Shown: piece after piece, positions 6,888 through 15,016 of the stretch
Layout of the letters: each line of letters starts with the position of its first letter
Numbering within the stretch: position 1 is the stretch's first letter
Source: Caldisericaceae bacterium
Lineage (GTDB): Bacteria; Calditrichota; Calditrichia; Calditrichales; Calditrichaceae
Reading direction: 5' to 3'
DNA: 23,454 nucleotides
Assembly: GCA_021160885.1 (NCBI GenBank)
Contig: JAGHBR010000125.1
Span: 1 to 23,454, forward strand
Notes under the pieces: generated by a model
Database searches by the model: none
Told to the model about the DNA's origin: nothing
The model's input: only the letters and a program-made list of their open reading frames with translations
Made by a program: the position numbers and the translations under genes

Positions 6888-7889
6888 TTAAGCTACTCTT
6901 GCCCAGATTATCAGGCCTAATCCTGCAATAAAGAAAATAAACATCAAAGCTAACATCAGGTTAGTTCCTGGCGCCGCTTCTTTAAACTCTTTCCAGATAA
7001 ATACACCCCAAAATGCAGCTACCATGGTAGCCCCCTGACCTAAACCATAAGAGATCGCAAAACCAGCCTGTCCTGAAGCAATAATACTGAACGACATGCC
7101 AATACACCAGATAATGCCGCCAAGGATACCATAAAGATGTACACGAAATTTCCCTTTAAAATAGTCAGAGAAAGAAACCGGCTCACCAACAAAGGGCTTT
7201 TTCATGATCAAAGTGTTGAATACAAAATTGCTAATCAATAATCCAATTGAGAAAAAGACAACAGCGGTATAGGGGCTTAACTTTCCAGGCTCTAAGTTTA
7301 CAAAATTGAGAGACATAGACCGTGCTACAAAACGGTAGAAAAAGCCCATTAAAATTCCGGCTAAAGCTGATAAAACCAAACCTTTTGTAGTAACACCAGC
7401 CGCTTGATTTGGAATTCGTTTGTAGGCAAAGGCATCAAGAACAATGGCCAGCAAAACTAAGAAGACCCCCAAAAACAAAATCACAGGATTTCCTAATGGC
7501 GTAGCAATGTAATTTACGATAACCCCAAGTACCAGCGCTAATCCAATACCAACCGGAAAAGCTACAGACATTCCGGCAATGGCAATAGCCGCTACTAAGA
7601 GGATATTAGCCGCATTAAATACCGCTCCGCCAATCATTGCAGAAAGCAAATTCGAAAAATCAGCCTGCGCTAAATCTTCTAAGAAACTCCTGCCCACATT
7701 GCCAATACTTCCAAGTGTGAAAGCAAAAATCAGGGAGAGGAGCAAAACACCTATTACATAATCCCAGTAAAAAAGTTCAAAACGCCATTTCCTGCCTGCT
7801 AATTTTTGCGTATTTGCCCATGATCCCCAACAAAGCATGGTGATAAATAGGAAAATTACCGCTAATGAATAACTTTGTAAAATAAACAT
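6888..7889 (-). CDS. Sugar transporter of the GRP / RbsU-like drug-metabolite transporter superfamily (probable ribose uptake)
   Basis: This is a 333-aa inner-membrane protein with about ten hydrophobic segments and no signal cleavage site. The first helix carries CWGSWANTQKL followed by WRFELFYWDYVIG. The paired repeat AANILLVAAIAIAGMSVAFPVGIGLALVLGV (~95-125) and its later counterpart SIIASGQAGFAISYGLGQGATMVAAFWGVFIWKEF fit the duplicated five-helix halves of GRP/GlcU/RbsU-type permeases. Members are proton- or cation-coupled sugar importers; ureide permeases are more distant relatives. A strong AAGGAG ribosome site precedes the ATG. It lies between the NH genes and ribokinase, exactly where an importer of freed ribose belongs. 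Nucleoside or other pentose transport is the main alternative. No solute-binding protein or ABC component is present nearby. Confidence 0.8.
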   Translation of the reverse strand: MFILQSYSLAVIFLFITMLCWGSWANTQKLAGRKWRFELFYWDYVIGVLLLSLIFAFTLGSIGNVGRSFLEDLAQADFSNLLSAMIGGAVFNAANILLVAAIAIAGMSVAFPVGIGLALVLGVIVNYIATPLGNPVILFLGVFLVLLAIVLDAFAYKRIPNQAAGVTTKGLVLSALAGILMGFFYRFVARSMSLNFVNLEPGKLSPYTAVVFFSIGLLISNFVFNTLIMKKPFVGEPVSFSDYFKGKFRVHLYGILGGIIWCIGMSFSIIASGQAGFAISYGLGQGATMVAAFWGVFIWKEFKEAAPGTNLMLALMFIFFIAGLGLIIWARVA

Positions 7890-7914
7890 CTGCTTCTCCT
7901 TTTTGTTAATTTGT

Positions 7915-10023
7915 TTATTTAATTAAACACATTCTAATAATTTCTTCCTGATTTCCTGCCCTTAGTCGAGCATAGTAAATTCCACTTGGCACGCTACTTC
8001 CCGCTTCATCAAGCCCATCCCATTGCACTTCATGCCAGCCCTGTTCCATTTGTTCATTAATCAAAGTGCGTACTTTCTGTCCTGTAATCGAAAAAATTTC
8101 AAGCATTACATTGTTTGCATAAGGGATTTGAAACCTGAGTTTAGTGGCTGGATTAAAAGGATTTGGAAAATTTTGCCAAAGTATTAATCGTTTGGGCACA
8201 AGTTTTTCAGTTTTTCCAGATATATTTGTTGGAGCGCTTTTGATCTGGATATCATCAAAAAAGACAGCATATTTATCTGAACCAAAACCAATTTTCCCAT
8301 TAGGGAATAATCTTGAAGAATTTGATTCTAAAAATAAACTATCATCAAAAAAAACCTTCAATTGAGATGAGCTAAAATTTATTTTTATATTGTGATAACC
8401 TTCATCCGGTATTCCTTTTCGGGAACTATAAGATAAATAGGTTGGCTGGCCATTCGATACATTGATCAATTGCGAAGTAGAGGCTTTCACAACTAATTTA
8501 TTATAATTCTTGTCATTTTGGTAGCCAAAAATAATTGTGTAATTGACATATTTATTTTGTGCAAGATTCTCACCGGTACGAACCTTTAATTGCAGTTCAA
8601 AATCAGAGAAAATGCTATCCTTAACAAAACAGTAGCCGGCTAATTTAATTTCACTGTTCCTTGCCTTATTAGTGAGATAATAACGCCAGTCGTTATTATC
8701 CTGCACAGTAGTCCACAAATCTTCCTGATTACGTATATAGTTCCTGACATCACCATAAAAATTAATTTCACTAAAAATAGGTTCATAAACAAAAATTGAC
8801 TGAGAATATTGCATTGAATCGCCTTGATCATCTACAGTGGTTAAGGAAACAACAAATTCACCTGCCTGATCAAAAACATGTTCGATTGTTTTACCTTCGC
8901 CCTGCTGGCCGTCTCCAAAATACCATAAATATTTTTGTATGGTACGCCCGGGAGCAGCCACTGAACCCGACGCATCAAAAGCTGCGGTAAAAGGTCGCCA
9001 GCCCTGCTGCGCTGACACCGTAAAGTGGGCGCCAATAGGATTCTGGTCCATCAAACTTTCAATCAAATTTTCAAAATAATAACTGGGTAACCTTTGATCC
9101 AGGTAAGAGCGAAAACCTTCCTTCATTTGCCAGGTATAGCCATTAACTAATGAACCTGTACCTGAACTTACTACATTAAAATAATACGTACTATTGGTTA
9201 CGCCATATAACACTGCCATTTGATCCCAACTGGGCCTCCCATTGTATTCACTGCCAAAATAGCGAAAATAAGCCTCCCTCACAGGATTCTCTTGCGGAGC
9301 ATCGCTCAGATTATCTCCGGTCAAAATATCCCAACCAGCCTGACTGAAATAGATAGGAGTTGGCCAATTTTCAATCACATTCTGTGATACACTCACCAGA
9401 TTATGTCTGGAAAGATTGAAATTATCATTATTAATGCCACACATAATGACCAACTTTTGCACTTTTTGGGCGATTAAATCTGGCTCATGTATTAACAGGT
9501 CATTCAAATTATTTAAGAACCCAACACTAATTATAGTCACCGAACTATCTGGCTGGACGCTTAACACCTGGCGGTAAACATCCAGGGCACTGGGCGCCTC
9601 CGAGCTTTCTAAATCATGGGGAAAATTTTTCAAGTAATCGAGATAGGCAGAATAATCCGGACCGTCCAGATGACCTTTATAAACGCCAATCGGGATATCT
9701 CCACGTTTATACCAGGTGTTGATAGCATCAATTGCTGCAGCGCCGCTGGGATGTACTTCGTTAAAACAAACGGCTAATATCTCAGCCTGTCCGCTATTAG
9801 CAAATGCATGTAAAACGGCCAATCCGCCAACATCATCCACATCTGCACACATGTCGGTTTCATAAATGACTTTAGTTGGCTCGGTCTCAGCATTTGTATT
9901 AACACCAGCAAATGTCTTTAATGGTAGCAAAAAAAGAACAACAAGCAAACAAGTTTTGAGCACTATAAAAAATCTTACACAAAGATCATTTCCATAAAAG
10001 CATTTAATTTTTTTCAAAGCCAT
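7915..10023 (-). CDS. Secreted nucleoside hydrolase with PKD, laminin/ConA-like and T9SS sorting domains
   Basis: I use the ATG at 10023-10021 (702 aa; AAAGAGG just upstream) rather than the in-frame TTG at 10038. Signal peptide ~1-39. NH domain ~50-328: metal motif ETDMCADVDD (55-64), CFNEVHPSGAAAIDAINTW (~86-104), FNLSRHN (~202-208) and a C-terminal SWDQMAVLYG with Asp 267. PKD domain ~335-415 (WYFGDG). Residues ~421-596 look like a concanavalin-A-like jelly roll of the DUF1080 type found in polysaccharide-active proteins. The last ~90 residues (WQNFPNPFNP ... SGIYYARL) are a type-A T9SS sorting domain. The enzyme is therefore probably exported across the outer membrane and surface-attached or released. 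NHs hydrolyse ribonucleosides to ribose and base. Against canonical NHs it has Glu for the first Asp of DxD and lacks the Glu of EFN, so specificity may differ. Confidence 0.85.
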   Translation of the reverse strand: MALKKIKCFYGNDLCVRFFIVLKTCLLVVLFLLPLKTFAGVNTNAETEPTKVIYETDMCADVDDVGGLAVLHAFANSGQAEILAVCFNEVHPSGAAAIDAINTWYKRGDIPIGVYKGHLDGPDYSAYLDYLKNFPHDLESSEAPSALDVYRQVLSVQPDSSVTIISVGFLNNLNDLLIHEPDLIAQKVQKLVIMCGINNDNFNLSRHNLVSVSQNVIENWPTPIYFSQAGWDILTGDNLSDAPQENPVREAYFRYFGSEYNGRPSWDQMAVLYGVTNSTYYFNVVSSGTGSLVNGYTWQMKEGFRSYLDQRLPSYYFENLIESLMDQNPIGAHFTVSAQQGWRPFTAAFDASGSVAAPGRTIQKYLWYFGDGQQGEGKTIEHVFDQAGEFVVSLTTVDDQGDSMQYSQSIFVYEPIFSEINFYGDVRNYIRNQEDLWTTVQDNNDWRYYLTNKARNSEIKLAGYCFVKDSIFSDFELQLKVRTGENLAQNKYVNYTIIFGYQNDKNYNKLVVKASTSQLINVSNGQPTYLSYSSRKGIPDEGYHNIKINFSSSQLKVFFDDSLFLESNSSRLFPNGKIGFGSDKYAVFFDDIQIKSAPTNISGKTEKLVPKRLILWQNFPNPFNPATKLRFQIPYANNVMLEIFSITGQKVRTLINEQMEQGWHEVQWDGLDEAGSSVPSGIYYARLRAGNQEEIIRMCLIK

Positions 10024-10076
10024 ACCTCTTTCTTTCAATTATGAAAAACTACCTTCCATGTTAAGTTTATTTTAGC

Positions 10077-11003
10077 TCATTTTTTAGGTGGTACAATCAT
10101 CAGTTGTTCAATTATTTTTTTCAATTCAGCATCCGAAAGATTAGTTTTCAGATAAGTTCTAAATCCTTTTTTCATTTCCCAGCGATATCCATCATTTAAT
10201 ATCCCATACCCTTCAGATACTTCGACGAAATAATTCGACAGCCCTCTAACTCCGTAAAGGACAGCAATTTCATCCCAACTGGGGCGATCTTTGAATTGGG
10301 AATCAAAAAATCTGTAAAAAGCCTCGCGCACAGGATTTTCTTTTGGCGTATCTTTTAATACCGAACCGGTGAGCACAGAGCTTCCATGCTGACTAATAAC
10401 AATGGGAGTCGGCCAATTTTCAAGTACGTTCTGAGATGCTTTACTCAAATTATGACGTACCAGATTGAACCCATCATTATGAACACCTGCCATGATGACC
10501 AGCTCTTTTACTTTGCGCGCAATTAATTTTGGTTCTGCCTCTAAAAGATCATTGAGATTATTCAAAAAGCCAACACTAATAATAACGACTGAACTGTCTG
10601 GCTGCTTACTTAGTACCTGTCTGTAAACCTTCAGTGCATCCGGTGCATCTTTGTTTTCGAGATCATGAGGAAACTTTGCCACATATTCTAAATATTTTGA
10701 TTCGTCTGGATTATCGAGTTTACCTTTATATACTCCGATCGGGATATCCCCTCGCCCGTACCAGGTATTAATTGCATCAATTGCGGCGGCACCAAAGGGA
10801 TGCAGCTCATTAAAACAAACGGCTAAAATGTCTGTTTCCCCTTTATTTGCCATGGCGTGCAATAAGGCCAGCCCACCAACGTCATCTACATCCAGGCACA
10901 TGTCTGTCTCATAAATCACTTTTACGGGCTGCTTCATTTGAGAAAGGAGAATTAGCGGGATTAATAGAATAATAGTTAACCAATTAATTTTTAATTTCTG
11001 CAT
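10077..11003 (-). CDS. Periplasmic nucleoside hydrolase, single-domain
   Basis: This 308-aa NH has a Sec signal (hydrophobic residues 8-22) and no accessory or T9SS domain, so periplasmic location is likely. Motifs: ETDMCLDVDD (32-41), AVCFNELHPFGAAAIDAINTWYGRGDIP (~61-88), IISVGFLNNLNDLL (~141-154), MAGVHNDGFNLVRHN (~171-185) and SWDEIAVLYG with the conserved C-terminal Asp 244. Over the NH region it is about two-thirds identical by eye to the NH part of the gene at 12029-13954, indicating recent duplication. The metal-binding Asp set appears intact apart from the D-to-E change at the first position. The ribosome site is duplicated (GGAATCGA twice) just ahead of the ATG. Gaps to its neighbours are about 50 bp with no terminator, so it is cotranscribed. 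Confidence 0.88.
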   Translation of the reverse strand: MQKLKINWLTIILLIPLILLSQMKQPVKVIYETDMCLDVDDVGGLALLHAMANKGETDILAVCFNELHPFGAAAIDAINTWYGRGDIPIGVYKGKLDNPDESKYLEYVAKFPHDLENKDAPDALKVYRQVLSKQPDSSVVIISVGFLNNLNDLLEAEPKLIARKVKELVIMAGVHNDGFNLVRHNLSKASQNVLENWPTPIVISQHGSSVLTGSVLKDTPKENPVREAFYRFFDSQFKDRPSWDEIAVLYGVRGLSNYFVEVSEGYGILNDGYRWEMKKGFRTYLKTNLSDAELKKIIEQLMIVPPKK

Positions 11004-11006
11004 TTC

Positions 11007-11022
11007 TCGATTCCTCGATTCC
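11007..11022. repeat. Tandem 8-bp repeat at a ribosome binding site
   Basis: TCGATTCC occurs twice in a row on the plus strand; read on the minus strand this is GGAATCGA twice, immediately upstream of the NH start at 11003. Each copy offers a GGAA Shine-Dalgarno-like core at a different spacing. Slippage here could tune translation, though two copies is a very short array. Confidence 0.4.
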
Positions 11023-11051
11023 TTGTTTTTGATTCTTAATGCTTATTACAA

Positions 11052-12005
11052 TTATTTTTGCGGTAATTCAGCCATCAGTTCATCAATAATTTTAGCATAT
11101 TCATCCGGAGTTAAAAGAGGCTCAAGAACACCGTCATTTCGGATTTTCAATTCCCATTTGAATCCATTGGGTAAAGAACCGAACCCCTCGCTATTTCTCT
11201 TGAAATATCCATCAGTTCCTCTTACTCCATACAATACTGTAATCGGATCGAAACTTGTTCTGTTCTCAAATTTACCGCCAAAGTATCGAAAATAGGCTTC
11301 CCGAACAGGATTCTGGACAGGCGTGTCCTGTAAACTCTGTCCCGTCATGATATTTCCACCGATATGATGGAAAGTTATCGGCGACGGCCAGTTTTTTAAA
11401 ACATTCAGAGCAGCATTGGCTGTATTATGAAATCCAAGATTGTGACTGTCATTGATATGCGAACCCATAATAACTAATTCTTTTATTTTTTTTGCGACAA
11501 GTTCAGGCTCGTTTTTTAACAGAATGTCTAAATTATTTAAAAACCCGACACTTATTATAGTCACCGATTTATCCGGCTGCTTCGTTAAAACTTTTCTGTA
11601 CACGTCCAGGGTATTTGGCGCATTAGCAGAATTTAAATCATGAGGGAATTTAGTAAGAGCGTGGAGATAGGCTGAGGTATCCGGATCGGGGAAAGGCCCC
11701 CGGTAAACGCCAACCGGAATATCTCCACGACCATACCATGTATTAATCGCATCAATGGCCGCTGCCCCATTTGGATGGACTTCATTATAGCAAACCGCCA
11801 GCAGTTCTGCTTCTCCTCTGTTCTGCAAGGTATGTAGCATGGCCAGACCACCCACATCATCCACATCAAGACACATATTCGTTTCATAGATTATTTTCTT
11901 TGGCAACTGATTCTGCCCATTTACAAAAATTACAGCCATAAAAACCAATAACAAGACAATCCCGTTATTCATTTTTTTAAGTTTTCCTTCAATCGTCTTC
12001 ATCAT
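11052..12005 (-). CDS. Nucleoside hydrolase paralogue with an altered metal motif
   Basis: A 317-aa single-domain NH with a Sec signal (hydrophobic ~16-29, ending VNGQ). Starts at 12005, 12002 or 11972 are possible; AAGGGA upstream favours the first two. The N-terminal motif reads ETNMCLDVDD (41-50): Asn 43 replaces the Asp that is a calcium ligand in characterised NHs (codon AAT read directly). The mid-domain loop also diverges (MGSHINDSHNLGFHN against MAGxHNDGFNLVRHN in sister copies), and the C-terminal motif is SFDPITVLYG (Asp 253 kept) rather than SWDEIAV. It may be impaired, specialised, or a binding protein. The rest of the fold is well kept (IISVGFLNNLDILL, NPVREAYFRYFG), and the frame is intact, so it is under coding constraint and not a pseudogene. 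It sits between two closely related paralogues. Confidence 0.83.
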   Translation of the reverse strand: MMKTIEGKLKKMNNGIVLLLVFMAVIFVNGQNQLPKKIIYETNMCLDVDDVGGLAMLHTLQNRGEAELLAVCYNEVHPNGAAAIDAINTWYGRGDIPVGVYRGPFPDPDTSAYLHALTKFPHDLNSANAPNTLDVYRKVLTKQPDKSVTIISVGFLNNLDILLKNEPELVAKKIKELVIMGSHINDSHNLGFHNTANAALNVLKNWPSPITFHHIGGNIMTGQSLQDTPVQNPVREAYFRYFGGKFENRTSFDPITVLYGVRGTDGYFKRNSEGFGSLPNGFKWELKIRNDGVLEPLLTPDEYAKIIDELMAELPQK

Positions 12006-12028
12006 TTCCCTTAGATTTTTAGTTCTGG

Positions 12029-13954
12029 CTATTTTTTTAGCGGCGGTTCCATCATCAAATCATGAATAATTTTGACGAAAGCCTCATCCGGAAGAAAAGG
12101 TACTATGTAAGAACGCCAGCCTTCTTTCATTTTCCAGCTGTAGCCATTACGCAATTTACCCGTGCCTTCTGCTTTCATAGAAAAGTAATTGGAAAGTCCA
12201 CGAACGCCATATAAAACAGCAATTTCATCCCAACTCGGACGATCACAATACTGAGAGTTAAAAAACTGATAATATGCTTCTCTCACAGGATTTTCTTTTG
12301 GCGCCTGCTCTAATATCGAACCGGTAAGTATGGAACCTCCTGCCTGGCTGATTACAATTGGGGTCGGCCAATTTTCAAGAACATTTTGAGAAGCATTAAC
12401 TAAATTATGCCTCACCAGGTTGAAACCATCATTATGAATGCCAGCCATAATTACCAGTTCTTTTACTTTTTTCTCTACTAATTGCGGATCTGCATTGAGC
12501 AAGTCACTTAAATTATTTAAAAAGCCAACACTGATAATCGTGACAGATTTATCCGGCTGTTTGGCCAGAACCTGTCGATACACCTCTACCGCGCTGGGGG
12601 CATTCGTTCTGTCTAAATCATGGGGAAATTTTGTCACTGGAGTCAGATAAGCCGAATAATCAGGATCAGCTAATTTCCCTTTGTAAATTCCAACCGGAAT
12701 ATCTCCTCTACCATACCATGTATTGATAGCGTCAATGGCAGCTGCTCCATCAGGATGTGCCTCATTAAAGCAAACGGCTAAAATTTCAGCTTCTCCTTTA
12801 TTCTGCAAAGCGTGTAAGAGCGCCAATCCACCTACATCATCCACATCCAGGCACATATCCGTTTCGAAAATAACTTTTTTAATTCGTGGCTTGCTAACAA
12901 AAATCGTTTTGGTCACCGTTTGCTTTTGACCATCATTGTCCATAACGGTTAAAGTTGGTTTAAATAAGCCTTCCGATTTGTATGAATGCGTTACTTTTTT
13001 ACCCTGGCCGATTGTCCCATCACCAAAATCCCAACGGTATTGAGTAATTTTACCGTCCGCATCCAGAGATAATGAAGCGTCAAAAGTTACACTGGTATTG
13101 GGCTTTGGTCTCTCTGGCCAATATTCGAAATTCGCAACTGGTTGCGTAGAATAGACTTCTAATTTTTTACTGTAAATACCTGAATTTCCATATTCATCTG
13201 TAACTTTTAAAACTATCTCATAAATGCCGCTATTTTTGAAAATGTGTTCAACCTTAATTCCTTCAGCCTTTTGCCCATCACCAAAATCCCATTGGTATTT
13301 GACAATTTTACCGAAGTCACTGCCTGAATTTGAACCATCTAAATTTATTGGATTCAAAATTACGGGCTTTTTGGGAGTGACAGCGAATTTAGCGTTTACA
13401 GAAAGACCCTTGTTAAACGGCACAAATTGCGTATCATTGGTAATTAAAAGTTTATCTAAACGCGTTCCGTCAAGAAAATAAGTAACCGAAAAGGTATGTT
13501 TACCTTTGGAGAGCTCAAAAATAACTTCCTGATCATTTTTTACATGATCATGTACAGCATCCCAATGCCATTTACAGCCAACTTCAACACCCTTCCATGG
13601 AATCCAGGGGCCATTATCCATTCTAACCCAAAAAGCGTCTTCATCATGCATCGGGGCAATAACATGTCCCCAAACTTTAAATCTACCTGAGTTTTTTACT
13701 TCAAAAGTATAAGAACAAATCCCATTGGATGGCGGTACCTTTTCACTGTTATTGCCGGGAATTACTTCAATAAACTGACCGGCAGAAGCATTATTATCAG
13801 AGAAAATTTTAAAAGGCTTTTCTATCTGTCCCTGTTCAGCCTCAATCCATATCTTCTCAATTGTCTGACTCATTAAATGAACCGGTAAAAGGAGTAAAAG
13901 AAGAATCAAACAATAACTCAACGTTTGATTATTTTTTAATAAGTTAAATTTCAT
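12029..13954 (-). CDS. Nucleoside hydrolase with N-terminal carbohydrate-binding module and two PKD domains
   Basis: The frame is open to 14110, which would overlap the upstream gene; I choose the ATG at 13954-13952 (641 aa), which gives a clean signal peptide (residues 1-30, LILLLLLLPVHLMSQ); ATG 13969 is an alternative. Residues ~33-175 resemble a CBM6/35-type module (IEAEQGQ start, FEVKNSGRFKVWGHV, LDGTRLDKLLITND end). PKD repeats lie at ~185-268 and ~272-354, both with WDFGDG. The NH domain is at the C-terminus (~358-641): ETDMCLDVDD (364-373), MAGIHNDGFNLVRHN (~503-517), SWDEIAVLYG with Asp 575. There is no T9SS signal. The domain order is the reverse of the paralogue at 7915-10023. A CBM on an NH suggests that the enzyme or its substrate is held near a polysaccharide or the cell surface. 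Confidence 0.85.
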   Translation of the reverse strand: MKFNLLKNNQTLSYCLILLLLLLPVHLMSQTIEKIWIEAEQGQIEKPFKIFSDNNASAGQFIEVIPGNNSEKVPPSNGICSYTFEVKNSGRFKVWGHVIAPMHDEDAFWVRMDNGPWIPWKGVEVGCKWHWDAVHDHVKNDQEVIFELSKGKHTFSVTYFLDGTRLDKLLITNDTQFVPFNKGLSVNAKFAVTPKKPVILNPINLDGSNSGSDFGKIVKYQWDFGDGQKAEGIKVEHIFKNSGIYEIVLKVTDEYGNSGIYSKKLEVYSTQPVANFEYWPERPKPNTSVTFDASLSLDADGKITQYRWDFGDGTIGQGKKVTHSYKSEGLFKPTLTVMDNDGQKQTVTKTIFVSKPRIKKVIFETDMCLDVDDVGGLALLHALQNKGEAEILAVCFNEAHPDGAAAIDAINTWYGRGDIPVGIYKGKLADPDYSAYLTPVTKFPHDLDRTNAPSAVEVYRQVLAKQPDKSVTIISVGFLNNLSDLLNADPQLVEKKVKELVIMAGIHNDGFNLVRHNLVNASQNVLENWPTPIVISQAGGSILTGSILEQAPKENPVREAYYQFFNSQYCDRPSWDEIAVLYGVRGLSNYFSMKAEGTGKLRNGYSWKMKEGWRSYIVPFLPDEAFVKIIHDLMMEPPLKK

Positions 13955-13997
13955 GCCATGTATTCCCATAGTTTGATTTAAACTTCTTAATATTCTT

Positions 13998-14999
13998 TTA
14001 CGGTTTAGCCAGAACATAATGCTCCATGGTACGATAGAAATCGGCCATGATGCTATCTTTATCAAAGTTTTCCCAGATGACAATTTTCCTTGGATTATTG
14101 GGGCGATCAACCCATTTACCGTTCACAAATTTAGGAGCATTGATTTCAACTCGTTCCGCCCAGGCCGGATTTTTAACAATGGACACGGCAGCCATATCGA
14201 ATAAAGGTCTTGAACTGGGATGACCACGAAAATTTTCAAACAAGTTAACAGAATAATCGCCAAAATTGGTAAACTTTCCTCCGTGCCGTCCGGTAACAGG
14301 TGTTGAGATGTGCGGACCTTTTCCGGGCATCTTTTGTTGAAAATCTTTTAAATAAGCAACAACGGCATCTGTACCGGATGGTTTGCCATATCTAACCATT
14401 ACCATTTCAAATTCAGCACTGCTTTCTAAAAGGGGGTTAATCGCTGTTGTATCATTTACCAGATTATATTCTCCAGGATCAGGATAGTTGGACCCAAGCC
14501 AGACAATTCTTACTCGATCGATTATTGAAGGATCTTTCTTAATAGCCAACGTAATGTTTGTTAATTTGCCCACACCCAGGAGCACCAGTTTTCTATGATC
14601 CTTTGCATGGGCTCTTTCAATAATAAAATTCACAGCGTCCGAACCATCAAAATTTTCTTCATTTAAATGGCCTACAATTTCTTTATAAGTACCAGTGGCT
14701 CCTTTGTACACAGGTATATCCGGGTACAAATTGCATAGCTTGACAATTCTTACGGCTTCAGCATAATGATCATCAATACTCCCTCCATTGTAGGTTTTAT
14801 TGACGGTAATGCCTTCAACATCAAAAACTTTGCCACTAAATAACATGTAGGCAATTGCATGCTGATCATCCAGTTCATTATTGGCATCGGTATCTAATAT
14901 TACTCTGATTTTTTCCTGAGTTTTGAGTGTAGTATTAGTTCTTGTACAAAAGGTAACAAACATTGCAACGAATACCAGAAATATCAACTTGTTAGTCAT
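13998..14999 (-). CDS. Nucleoside hydrolase, DTDANNELDD subfamily, exported
   Basis: This 333-aa protein belongs to a different NH branch from its neighbours. The N-terminal signal (1-19, ending VTFC) could be a lipoprotein signal, though Phe before Cys is atypical. The metal motif is DTDANNELDD (36-45), two residues longer than the classical DxDxxxDD; substrate-loop residues appear in VNKTYNGGSIDDH (~66-78), PGEYNLVND (~175-183; Glu 177 and Asn 179 kept) and LFDMAAVSIV (Asp 268). A family-specific tail (IWENFDKDSIMADFYRTMEHY) closes the protein. The relevant catalytic Asp residues are all present, so activity is expected. AGGAGG lies upstream of the ATG; the upstream NH-LamG gene ends only 17 bp away, consistent with one operon. 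Likely reaction: ribonucleoside to ribose plus base in the periplasm or at a membrane face. Confidence 0.88.
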   Translation of the reverse strand: MTNKLIFLVFVAMFVTFCTRTNTTLKTQEKIRVILDTDANNELDDQHAIAYMLFSGKVFDVEGITVNKTYNGGSIDDHYAEAVRIVKLCNLYPDIPVYKGATGTYKEIVGHLNEENFDGSDAVNFIIERAHAKDHRKLVLLGVGKLTNITLAIKKDPSIIDRVRIVWLGSNYPDPGEYNLVNDTTAINPLLESSAEFEMVMVRYGKPSGTDAVVAYLKDFQQKMPGKGPHISTPVTGRHGGKFTNFGDYSVNLFENFRGHPSSRPLFDMAAVSIVKNPAWAERVEINAPKFVNGKWVDRPNNPRKIVIWENFDKDSIMADFYRTMEHYVLAKP

Positions 15000-15016
15000 G
15001 CAAAACCCTCCTCAGG

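Larger units (their letters stand above)
9043..13000 (-). repeat. Array of four diverged nucleoside-hydrolase coding copies
   Basis: Four homologous NH segments of roughly 830-860 bp occur within four consecutive genes: about 9043-9876, 10080-10913, 11055-11890 and 12032-12868. All share the same blocks in order (ETD/N-MC, AAAIDAINTWY, FPHDL, IISVGFLNNL, NPVREA, VLYG). DNA tracts encoding AIDAINTWYGRGDIP are close to identical between copies (for example near 11724-11762 and 12701-12740), giving short homology for recombination. Approximate limits were set by protein motif, not by alignment. Confidence 0.7.

Noticed and set aside
8640..9035. Overlapping short frames on both strands inside the NH and other genes
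   Set aside because: They lie fully within long genes with clear family motifs, lack good ribosome sites and match nothing recognisable.
9043..12868. CRISPR-like or IS-type repeat explanation for the repeated tracts
   Set aside because: The repeated tracts are protein-coding NH paralogues with third-position differences; no spacers, terminal inverted repeats or transposase.
13955..14110. Longer N-terminus of the CBM-PKD-NH gene, overlapping the upstream NH by ~110 bp
   Set aside because: No signal-like sequence at that start, while the ATG at 13954 begins a clear signal peptide.
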